Source of the DNA: Nostoc favosum CHAB5714
GTDB lineage: Bacteria > Cyanobacteriota > Cyanobacteriia > Cyanobacteriales > Nostocaceae
DNA length: 64,000 bases
Assembly: GCF_020829495.1 (NCBI RefSeq)
Contig: NZ_JAIVFQ010000033.1
Coordinates: forward strand, 1-64,000
Reading direction: 5' to 3'
The notes beneath the pieces are model-generated. The model had not been told where the DNA came from. It was given only the letters and a program-made list of their open reading frames with translations, and did not search any database. The translations under genes were made by a program, and so were the position numbers. This document shows, one piece after another, positions 57,085-64,000 of the stretch (positions are counted from its first letter, which is position 1; the number at the start of each line of letters is the position of its first letter).

Positions 57085-58516
57085 TGAAAGACCTCAGAAT
57101 AGGTAAAACATACGTGATCGGAGTGCGTTCTTCTACCTTGACTCGAACAATAGTAGTAGTTCCAGAAGAAATTTTCAGTTGCGGCCCAGTGGAAGAAGAC
57201 CACTTATAACCGCTAAAACTGGAGGAATCCGGCTCTAAGTCAGCGAATACTTGCATTACTCCTTCCTGCTTTTGAGACATCAAACCTTCCACTAGTTCTG
57301 GATTGCCCACTACATTAGCTGCTCCCTCCTTGGTCATCGGAAATGATGAAACACTGGTAATATTACCTACGATGCCACCAAAGCGTTCCCGCTTAACGGT
57401 TTGTGGGGTAATTTGGATTGTCATCCCTGGTTGAATTTTCTTGCCCTCTGCGATCGCAAAATACGTTATACTAACCAGCTTGCTAGATGAATTCTCTTCA
57501 TCTATGCTCCCTAAACGGGTTCCCGCATTGACAACTTCTCCGGGCGTAACCGTGATTTCTAAAATGCGTCCATTGTGTTGACTGATAATCTGGCTGTTAG
57601 TGGCTAGTTGCTGTTCTAGTTTGGCAATCTCTCGCTTGAGTTCTTGAATCTCGTTTTTCCGGGTAGTTGTAGTTTGCAAGTCTTCTTGAGCTAGACTAGC
57701 TGCCTTACTGTTCTGTTCTTGCAACTGGGCTTGGATATTTTTGATTTCGTTCAGGTTTGAGAGGTATTGTTGTTGTGCATCTGCTTCCTTGAGGTCTAGT
57801 TGCTTCAATTGAGATTCAGCTTCATCAATGCTTGCACGGGCATTGTCGTATTGTTGCTGTGCTTCTAACACCACATCATCAGGAATCGCTCCCTCTCTCA
57901 ATAATCTCTGGCGGTTGTCTAGTCTCTTTTTATGGGTAGGAAGCAGCCCTTGGAGTATCTGCAAGCGTCGCTGTAGGTTGAGGCGATCGCGCTTTATTGA
58001 CACCAGTCCTTTCTCCTTCAGCACAGGTGTCAAATCCTGCATGATTTTGAGTCTTTGCTCAAGAGTTAGGCGCTGCTCTAGGATTGCCTTTGTGTCAAGC
58101 TGCTGACGCTGTATTTGTATTAAGCTAGCGTTACGATCCTGTTCCTCTAGTTGGACTAGTTTAGCGCGGGCTAGTTGTAATTGCTTACGCAGGTCAACTT
58201 GGTCAACTGTTGCCAATACTTGCCCCTTTTTAACGACATCCCCAACTTTAATATTAAGAACAAGTAACTGCCCTGAGCTTATTGATTGCAACGGCACAAC
58301 TTTGCGTGGGTAAATCATAACCCCTCGACCTTCAACGGTGATGGGGATGCGTCCGTAAATACTCCAGACTATGCCTACTCCCACGAGGGAACCCAAGGCG
58401 ACTAGCGGTAGCCAGCTTTTGGGACTAACGATCTGCATCAGCTGGTCTAATCTTTCCGGAGAAGACAGGCGCTCTAGTGACTCTTTGCGGAATAGGCTGC
58501 GTTTCTGGTCTAACAT
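57071..58516 (-). CDS. NHLM-type secretion adaptor (HlyD family)
   Basis: 481 residues. The N-terminus is cytoplasmic. One membrane helix (WLPLVALGSLVGVGIVWSIYG, about 35-55) precedes the first biotinyl-lipoyl half (SISSGQLLVLNIKVGDVVKKGQVLATVDQ). A long coiled-coil (about 115-300, rich in Gln, Leu and Lys) follows, then the second lipoyl half (ILEITVTPGEVVNAGTRLG) and a beta-barrel end. It is the periplasmic adaptor of the export system (TIGR03794-like) and would connect the two ABC proteins to an outer-membrane channel. Its end overlaps the start of the C39-ABC gene. No TolC gene is in the window. First of the three transport genes, preceded by an 828-bp repeat-rich gap. Confidence 0.88.
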   Translation of the reverse strand: MLDQKRSLFRKESLERLSSPERLDQLMQIVSPKSWLPLVALGSLVGVGIVWSIYGRIPITVEGRGVMIYPRKVVPLQSISSGQLLVLNIKVGDVVKKGQVLATVDQVDLRKQLQLARAKLVQLEEQDRNASLIQIQRQQLDTKAILEQRLTLEQRLKIMQDLTPVLKEKGLVSIKRDRLNLQRRLQILQGLLPTHKKRLDNRQRLLREGAIPDDVVLEAQQQYDNARASIDEAESQLKQLDLKEADAQQQYLSNLNEIKNIQAQLQEQNSKAASLAQEDLQTTTTRKNEIQELKREIAKLEQQLATNSQIISQHNGRILEITVTPGEVVNAGTRLGSIDEENSSSKLVSITYFAIAEGKKIQPGMTIQITPQTVKRERFGGIVGNITSVSSFPMTKEGAANVVGNPELVEGLMSQKQEGVMQVFADLEPDSSSFSGYKWSSSTGPQLKISSGTTTIVRVKVEERTPITYVLPILRSFSGIN

Positions 58517-58694
58517 TTATCTTCACATTAGTATTTTATAAATAGCGATCGCAAAAAATTATATCTATATAATAGATAGCCGTTCTAAATCATTCATGAA
58601 AACATTTATCGAACAGAATACATGCGTCAGTCGTCAGAATACAGGAAAGGTAAATTGAGCAGAAATTGCGGATGAATAACCGGGTTTTAAACCC

Positions 58695-58717
58695 CCACCA
58701 AATCGTAGATTTGGTGG
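58695..58717. repeat. Perfect 10-bp hairpin in the gap before the adaptor gene
   Basis: CCACCAAATC, three bases, then GATTTGGTGG. It belongs to a Nostoc-type dispersed stretch (58676-58810) that also contains GATAGCACAGCGTAAAGCC and GAGCGAGTCCGCGAGCGTC motifs. Nothing else but the foldback element is seen in the 58517-59344 gap. Confidence 0.6.
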
Positions 58718-59017
58718 TCAACTTTCGTAGTCGCGGGTCTGAATCCCCGACTGATAGCACAGCGTAAAGCCTGCGGCATAGCTTCGCTTAGAGCGAGTCC
58801 GCGAGCGTCAAGATTGCTGACTCCTGAATTCTGACTTCTGAATTCTTCTTCAATTTACTATTTTTAGAATAGAGGGCAATATATTTAAACACAATGCAAA
58901 AAGTTTAGATGAAACTATTATTAGTTTTTCTTTTTGCGGATATTGCTGTATTTTCCTAATTTGAGCGAAACTGGCGACAGAAATGATTGCTAAAGCGATC
59001 GCTTGCAGCCGCCTTTG

Positions 59018-59293
59018 ATATCATGTCCGCTTGATTACTTATTAAACCCAAAGAACCCCACCCCTTAATCCCCTCCCCGCAAGCGGGGAGGGGAGACAAA
59101 GCGTAGCTTTGGCGGGGTGGGGTGCAATGACTGTGGGAATCATAACTATAGGACTAATATTTGATTTCTGAAAAAGCTCGGTACAGATCGAAAAGCCTAA
59201 TTCCTTATTCCCTACTCCCTACTCCCCACTTTCCGCCCACGTAGATAATTTCAAAAATCAAATACGATTTCTATAATTATGCGGACATGATAT
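59018..59293. repeat. Foldback element, family A, copy 3, interrupted by a family B element
   Basis: The ends are ATATCATGTCCGC and GCGGACATGATAT. Without the nested element and one TA it would be 149 bp, the same size as the copies at 608 and 51198. The core is CCCTCCCCGCAAGCGGGGAG. Confidence 0.8.
59149..59273. repeat. Family B foldback element nested in family A, with TA duplication
   Basis: 125 bp, ends TAGGACTAATATTTGATT and its imperfect inverse AATCAAATACGATTTCTA. TA lies on both sides (59147-59148 and 59274-59275), while the uninterrupted family A copies have a single TA at this place (ACTAATTA). This shows insertion with a TA target duplication. Confidence 0.8.
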
Positions 59294-59344
59294 GATTCAC
59301 CCTTTGTCAATTTGCATATTTAGTACTAAGCAATCCAGAGAAAT

Positions 59345-60436
59345 TCAACTTACTCTTAACCGTTCCTGCATCCATTCAAATCTTTTTCCAGCCAGCGCCA
59401 TCCGATCTAAAACACTCGAATCTAGTTCATCCTCATATTCAATATTTTCATCCAGTGGCTGACCTCGGCTATAAACGCGCCTGCCGTAACCAAGGCGACT
59501 GAGTATTCCTTGGAATCTATTGGACAGTAAAGTAGCAATCACTTGATAAAAGCGGGATGCAAATCCGATATCTTGCTGTAATTTTGCTGCCAATTGCTGT
59601 CGAGAAATAGACAAAACTATTGAGTCTTCAATAGCTTTAATAGTTGCAGAAGGTAGGCGACCATCGATGAAGGGTGTTTCTCCCATAATTTCACCTTTCG
59701 ATAATTTTGCTATCTCTCGATTTGAAACTTCACTGTTCTCTATAGCAGCAAAAGCACGAGCTAAAGGATTGCGTTGATCTTCAGAAACAGATAATGACAT
59801 TATTCCACTTAGTAGGATATAAAGTGCATCTACAGGCCCCTGTTCATGGATGAGTACAGTGTTAGCTGCAATTTGGTGCTGAGTTCCACAAGCTATCATC
59901 CAATCGATATCACTATCATGTAATTTTCCTAATACAAACAAGATATCTTTTAGTGGTTGTCCTTGGGCTATATTGCTACGACCAACTTGATTAATGATAC
60001 TTTGTAGTCTATCTGAAAGCATAATTGCGATCGCTCGATAAAAGCGCGAAGCAAAACCAACATCCTGCTGCAATTTTGCCGCCAATTCCTGCCGAGGTAT
60101 TGACAACACCAACGACTTTTCTAGAGCCTTAACAGTTGTAGCTGTTCGAGTATCAATGAAAGGAATTTCTCCAACTACCTCACCACTGGATAATCTCGCA
60201 ATTTCCCGACTGGGAGTTTCAATACCTTCTATGGCTGCAAAAGCACGAGTCAGAGGATTGTTGTCAGATTGAGCAGCATTAACTGTTAACATTCCATCTA
60301 GCAGGATATGTAAGGAATTAACAGCTTTTCCTTCTTGAATGAGTACAGTTCCAGCCGCTATTTCTCTTTGATCACCTATAGCGATAATCCAATCAATATC
60401 ACTGTTAGTTAATTCTTTAAGTAGGACTTCTGTCAT
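59345..60436 (-). CDS. Double cyclic-nucleotide-binding-domain protein associated with bacteriocin-type export
   Basis: 363 residues made of two similar halves (about 1-165 and 166-325). Each has DIDWxIAxG, a beta-roll (AAGTVLIQEGKAVNSLHILL; AANTVLIHEQGPVDALYILL), GExxGExPFID, a TxKAxExSxVLSIxRQ segment and KLQQDxGFASRFY. The pattern matches the cyanobacterial family described as bacteriocin-type transport-associated, which has two such domains and occurs beside NHLM export genes (TIGR03896-like, from memory). No DNA-binding helix-turn-helix is visible, so it is probably a ligand-responsive regulator of export rather than a CRP-type transcription factor. The C-terminal 40 residues are acidic and basic by turns. 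It lies in the same leftward group as the next two genes. Confidence 0.82.
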   Translation of the reverse strand: MTEVLLKELTNSDIDWIIAIGDQREIAAGTVLIQEGKAVNSLHILLDGMLTVNAAQSDNNPLTRAFAAIEGIETPSREIARLSSGEVVGEIPFIDTRTATTVKALEKSLVLSIPRQELAAKLQQDVGFASRFYRAIAIMLSDRLQSIINQVGRSNIAQGQPLKDILFVLGKLHDSDIDWMIACGTQHQIAANTVLIHEQGPVDALYILLSGIMSLSVSEDQRNPLARAFAAIENSEVSNREIAKLSKGEIMGETPFIDGRLPSATIKAIEDSIVLSISRQQLAAKLQQDIGFASRFYQVIATLLSNRFQGILSRLGYGRRVYSRGQPLDENIEYEDELDSSVLDRMALAGKRFEWMQERLRVS

Positions 60437-60537
60437 AGGTTAATTACCCTACATTTTGTAAATTAAAATTTGAATAAAAACGAAACACAAAGGCACAAAT
60501 CTAACAAAGCAAGGAGATATTTATTGAGATTGATTCT

Positions 60538-61707
60538 CTATACAGTAAAGACTGTCTGTAATTTATCCAAGGTTTGTTGGATGCGAAATTTTGCTTCTTG
60601 AGAAGCCAATTCTTCTAATGTCAAAAAAGTTAAACCCATCAACATTAGGGGTTGCATATTAGTATCTGTTAAATCCTCTGAGTACTCAGCATGAAAGCAT
60701 TGCAAATTTTCGGCGGCTGCCTTCACCAATGCCTGTAGAATCTCAAAAGCCCCATCAGAAAGTGGAGGTTGACCCCGGTAGTTTTGCAATCTGCCTCCTT
60801 CTCGATAATCAGGAAATGACTCTAACCCCAAAAAGCGTAAACACCAATCGGCTCGATAAAAACCCGTAGCAACTACAATGCCTCGATAGTCTGCAATTAG
60901 CTCGTCGAGTATATTGTTTCGCATGGAGTTAAACAAGCGACGTGTGAAGTAGTGCGTGCATTCATGTTCCAGTCGAATTGTCAAAGATAGACGCTGCCAT
61001 TGGGATTCCTCAAGTTCCATATCCTTAGCTGAAACATTGCTATAAGAACCGCCACTCAAAATAATAAACTTATCCTGATAGAGTTCTTTTTGCGGGATTA
61101 ATTGCTGAAATTCTTCTTGCCAACTACTTGGGTAGCGATTAGCAAAACTTTCAGCTTCCCATTTTTGACGGTACTGACGAATCCTGTCCCAGTTATTAAA
61201 CCCGCTAACCATACAGGCTCCCATAGACGCAGGGATTGCTTGAGGTTCATTTCGCTTTGTTAAAGCTTGTACCAGAGAAACAAAGTCGTCTCGGTTCTCA
61301 GTTAGTAATACTGGGATGGTTCCAGCCAAGCTTTGGTGTAGTAGTAATTGGAGTTTTTGAGGTTGCTGCAAAACTAAACCAGTCGCCTCCGTCATCCCAT
61401 CTACTGCAACACCCTTGCGAGTGGCATCTCGATAAGTCTGCGTTTGACTGATACCCTCAACTATGGGAAATTTCAACTGAACTAGTACGCGCTTTAGTGC
61501 TTCAAATGTTCCTAAAACTCTTGCAGCCAGAGCGTATTCTTCCCAAGCAGCCAGATGAGCTTCAGGGGGAAGAGGAAACTGGATGGAATGGTTTAATGTG
61601 TTGTGATTAAAAATGTTTTGGTTGTATACCAATAGTTCCTGCGCCTGTGCAGCAGTGGCTCCAAAGTCGGCGAGGACATGAGAACGAAGTGAATGTTGAT
61701 CAATCAA
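60538..61707 (-). CDS. Putative HExxH metallopeptidase-like protein of the export locus
   Basis: 389 residues, no signal peptide. The centre carries RLEHECTHYFTRRLF (about 248-262), a HExxH zinc motif, followed after about 20 residues by ILDELIADYRGIV, whose Glu could be the third zinc ligand as in gluzincins. The surrounding text (SGFNNWDRIRQYRQKWEAES, FIILSGGSYSNVSAKDMELE) matches a cyanobacterial family of unknown function that I have seen next to NHLM export genes; DUF7005 may be its name, but I am not certain. A peptidase acting on exported precursors or on its own neighbours is inference. It lies between the double cNMP-domain gene (101 bp) and the ParA-like gene (102 bp), all on one strand. 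Confidence 0.62.
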   Translation of the reverse strand: MIDQHSLRSHVLADFGATAAQAQELLVYNQNIFNHNTLNHSIQFPLPPEAHLAAWEEYALAARVLGTFEALKRVLVQLKFPIVEGISQTQTYRDATRKGVAVDGMTEATGLVLQQPQKLQLLLHQSLAGTIPVLLTENRDDFVSLVQALTKRNEPQAIPASMGACMVSGFNNWDRIRQYRQKWEAESFANRYPSSWQEEFQQLIPQKELYQDKFIILSGGSYSNVSAKDMELEESQWQRLSLTIRLEHECTHYFTRRLFNSMRNNILDELIADYRGIVVATGFYRADWCLRFLGLESFPDYREGGRLQNYRGQPPLSDGAFEILQALVKAAAENLQCFHAEYSEDLTDTNMQPLMLMGLTFLTLEELASQEAKFRIQQTLDKLQTVFTV

Positions 61708-61809
61708 AATCTTTACTTGTTCTTTGAGAATTTGAAAATTCCGAGTTCAGAGGTGGTAATGAATACAAAACTCACCTTGACAGCGCTACTCCTAACTCCC
61801 ACCTCCTTC

Positions 61810-62616
61810 CTATCTCCTACCTCCTATCTCCTGTCTTTTAATTACACCAGCAATCTGATCGGTTATCCGTTTAATTGTTTGAGTAATGGGATGCTGGGGG
61901 TAACGCAGGGAGAAAACACCATTGCTTGCTAACTCTACCACCTCTTCTGAGAGGGGCAAAACTCCAGCTACTGATACGTTGTAGATTTTCTCTACCTGTT
62001 GTTGCAAGTCCGGGAAATTCAAGCTTGGTAAAGCTTTATTAATTACCAACAACATTTTTGGCACTCTCAGTTTGCGAGCTACATCCACTGTCACAGCAGT
62101 ACCTTGAAAGTCTTGATTATCTGGACGGAGGAGAATCACCAGAACATTAGAAATACCAATGGAAAGTAAGGTTTCTTCATTCAGTCCGGGGTGTGTGTCA
62201 ATTAATAGGTAGTCCAGTTTCAAAGTCTGGATAAGTTCTTGAAAACCATCGTTGAGCCGGACTACATCGTACCCCTCACGTAGAATTTTGGCGATTTCAC
62301 CCGCCTTAATACTAGAAGGAACTAAATAAAGACTACCCTTGAGGGTATTTGTATTTCCCTGGTCTACAATTAGAGCATCAGTAACATCGTAAGCAGCATC
62401 TTTAATATTACAACGACCCCATAAGTAGTCATTGAGAGCGAGTTCCATTTTGCTCTCGTTAAGACCGAAAATAACGTGAATCCCAGGCGACTGGATATCA
62501 GTATCGATAATACCTACACGTTGCCCACCAAGGGCCATAGTAGACGCTATGTTAGCAATCAAGTTTGATTTGCCAGTGCCGCCACGGAATGAATGAACTG
62601 CAATAATTTGTGCCAT
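61810..62616 (-). CDS. MinD/ParA-like ATPase
   Basis: 268 residues. It starts MAQIIAVHSFRGGTGKSNLI: a deviant Walker A motif (GGTGKS) at 11-16. RVGIIDTDIQSPGIHVIFG has the Walker A' Asp, and DYLLIDTHPGLNEETL is the Walker B/switch region. The fold is that of MinD/ParA-family positioning ATPases. It is not near a replication origin or ParB gene, so a role in positioning or regulating the export machinery is more likely than partition. A basic end (IKRQEIGGRR) could be a short membrane- or DNA-contacting tail, but it is not a clear MinD amphipathic helix. It lies 151 bp after the partial membrane-protein gene, with heptamer repeats between. Confidence 0.85.
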   Translation of the reverse strand: MAQIIAVHSFRGGTGKSNLIANIASTMALGGQRVGIIDTDIQSPGIHVIFGLNESKMELALNDYLWGRCNIKDAAYDVTDALIVDQGNTNTLKGSLYLVPSSIKAGEIAKILREGYDVVRLNDGFQELIQTLKLDYLLIDTHPGLNEETLLSIGISNVLVILLRPDNQDFQGTAVTVDVARKLRVPKMLLVINKALPSLNFPDLQQQVEKIYNVSVAGVLPLSEEVVELASNGVFSLRYPQHPITQTIKRITDQIAGVIKRQEIGGRR

Positions 62617-62639
62617 AAGTTACCTCGTAATTAATATTC

Positions 62640-62755
62640 ATTGGGCATTGGGCATTGGGCATTGGGCATTGGGCATGGGGCATTGGGCATGGGGACTGAA
62701 TTCTTCCCAATAAACAACTCCTAACTCCTAACTCCTAACTCCTAACTCCTAACTC
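62640..62755. repeat. Two heptamer tandem repeat arrays (STRR type)
   Basis: ATTGGGC units run 62640-62694 (with ATGGGGC variants), and AACTCCT units run 62716-62755 (about five and a half). Seven-base tandem arrays of this kind are characteristic of heterocystous cyanobacteria. They fill the gap between the ParA-like and membrane-protein genes. Confidence 0.9.
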
Positions 62756-62767
62756 TCCACCCCCTCA

Positions 62768-64000
62768 TTACTCTGGAAAGGTAAATTTCAACCAGCAACC
62801 ATCACTAATCAGAGGTAGCAAAACTCGTCCACCGGATAACATCAAGTCAAAGTGCATATTTTTGTTGCCACTCTCCACTTCCACAAATGCAGGCAAACTT
62901 TTAGAGTCAATCTTGGAATTGCTCCTGTGTGCCCACACTCTCAATTCCTGTTTTCGCTTGGTTGGTAAGCGGAAAGTGGCATACTGTAAGGATGAGAGTG
63001 ATGGAATCTCGACAGTGGCAGCTTGGTAGTGTTGTTCACCTTCGGCATATCCCAATAACACTTCTGCGATTTTTGGTTGTCCGCCAGCAGTGATTGTAAA
63101 TACGGATCGTCCTCCTTGGTGTTGCTCTCGCAGTTCTACTACTAGACGAGAAGTAAAGGCACCATAGTACTTCATTACTAAAGTTGCTCCTAACGATAAG
63201 ACAGCAATAGACAATGCACTGATACGCGCCACAGAATTTTCCCAGATGAACAAACCGTGGACGAGTAGAATGCCTAAAAATAGGCTGTATACACCTACGC
63301 TGAAAAACGGATGGTTGAGAATCTTGAAGACTACTCCAGGTAAAAGCTCTCCTTTGCGTCGGCTAGAAACCAATAGTAAAACTGGGAAAATACCGCCTAC
63401 AAGGGAGTTGCCAAGTACACCAGCAAAGGCGAGTATGCTGGTAAAGGATTGCTCCCCAGCCAGGAACAGCCACTCGGTTAGCAGGAAAACTAGCAGTAAC
63501 GGGCTGATGGATAGGAAAAAGCGCCGTTGGTTTAGTAAGGTTTTCCAAAACCTTTGTGTCTGACTCTGATGCTCGGAAGTAGCATTGCTGAAATCAGCTT
63601 TCAACCCTCCTTCGTAAACCAAGAGCATGGGTGAAATGGCTTGTACACAAGCACTATCATGGTTAGCTGACTTGACTTCTAAAGTCAGGCGAGTATCCCA
63701 CTTGTCTAAGTCTGGGAACTGATGGAGTAGCTCTTTAATATCCCAATGTTGAGCGAAGGCAATTTCTACATGATGGACATTGCCGCTTAACTGAATATCT
63801 AGGCGAAACTTGGACTTAGCTTCTTCCAGTCCCAGGTAGGTTAAACCAATATAAGGAATGCGGTTGGGGTCGCCAGAGGGATGCAAGATTAACATTCCTT
63901 GCTGGCGAGGTAGCCTCAAAATCGGTTGGGGTCGGGCAGGCAACCACTCCCTAGCTAGGTTGACTAAGAGACTGGAACTGCGGAGCCAAGCCATTCCCAA
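62768..64000 (-). CDS. Membrane protein of the export locus, partial at the window edge
   Basis: At least 410 codons; the N-terminus may lie beyond the window. About 160 soluble beta-rich residues (ILRLPRQQGMLILHPSGDPN, FRLDIQLSGNVHHVEI) precede four hydrophobic segments: LSISPLLLVFLLTEWLFLAG, ILAFAGVLGNSLVGGIFPVL, VGVYSLFLGILLVHGLFIW and ALSIAVLSLGATLVMKYYG. A second soluble part (LVVELREQHQGGRSVFTITA, PAFVEVESGN) ends the protein. I do not recognise a family. Two beta domains around a membrane core and the same strand as the ParA-like gene suggest a shared operon. Confidence 0.6.
   Translation of the reverse strand: MGMAWLRSSSLLVNLAREWLPARPQPILRLPRQQGMLILHPSGDPNRIPYIGLTYLGLEEAKSKFRLDIQLSGNVHHVEIAFAQHWDIKELLHQFPDLDKWDTRLTLEVKSANHDSACVQAISPMLLVYEGGLKADFSNATSEHQSQTQRFWKTLLNQRRFFLSISPLLLVFLLTEWLFLAGEQSFTSILAFAGVLGNSLVGGIFPVLLLVSSRRKGELLPGVVFKILNHPFFSVGVYSLFLGILLVHGLFIWENSVARISALSIAVLSLGATLVMKYYGAFTSRLVVELREQHQGGRSVFTITAGGQPKIAEVLLGYAEGEQHYQAATVEIPSLSSLQYATFRLPTKRKQELRVWAHRSNSKIDSKSLPAFVEVESGNKNMHFDLMLSGGRVLLPLISDGCWLKFTFPE

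Noticed and set aside
61810..62616. Plasmid partition locus marked by the ParA-like gene
   Set aside because: There is no ParB gene, iterons or replication gene nearby, and the context is the export locus.

Overview
The window looks like chromosomal or plasmid DNA of a filamentous, heterocyst-forming cyanobacterium (Nostoc/Anabaena-like). The basis is abundant GCGATCGC (HIP1) octamers, heptameric tandem repeats (STRR type), small dispersed repeats and nested foldback elements, and cyanobacterial families (DUF1822, DUF928, CHASE2, CHAT, HglE/PUFA-type synthases, NHLP export genes). The species cannot be told from the sequence.

Left part (1-9.5 kb): the end of a secreted haemagglutinin-repeat protein on the + strand, then two leftward operons. 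One encodes a sigma-like regulator, a DUF1822 protein and a membrane protein with CHAT (caspase-like) and CHASE2 domains. The other encodes a secreted DUF928 protein and a secreted TPR-CHAT protein. This looks like a two-protease signalling or conflict locus. Its spacers are packed with nested repeats.

Middle part (11.3-48.7 kb): a rightward biosynthetic cluster. It opens with an iterative PUFA/heterocyst-glycolipid-like synthase: KS-AT-ACP, a pseudo-KR piece, KR-DH, CLF-AT-DH-DH and a PfaD enoyl reductase. A free ACP follows, then three modular PKS proteins (KS-AT-DH-KR-ACP, KS-AT-KR-ACP, KS-AT-ACP-C-ACP) with a FAD oxidoreductase gene between the first two. The assembly line ends in an adenylation-condensation protein whose binding-pocket code reads as serine and which has no carrier domain of its own. 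An MFS exporter, an SRPBCC protein and a cytochrome P450 follow. No thioesterase or reductase release domain is present, so the terminal condensation domain is the obvious candidate for product release. A plausible product is a long acyl chain extended by three modules and joined to serine. The KS-AT-ACP gene ends prematurely at a run of nine A residues. Skipping one base there fuses it in frame to the pseudo-KR, so the first synthase subunit is frameshifted, slippage-controlled or mis-assembled.

Right part (48.9-64 kb): a DUF4386 membrane protein, a broken and an intact small secreted protein (the latter with a PEP-CTERM-like tail), then leftward genes for an NHLP/NHLM-type peptide export system: HlyD-like adaptor, C39 peptidase-ABC transporter and second ABC transporter. 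Further upstream are a double cyclic-nucleotide-binding protein, an HExxH metallopeptidase-like protein, a MinD/ParA-like ATPase and a partial membrane protein. No leader-peptide substrate gene was found in the window. An in-frame 21-bp repeat array lies between the two ABC genes.

No tRNA, rRNA, CRISPR array or complete transposase gene was recognised.
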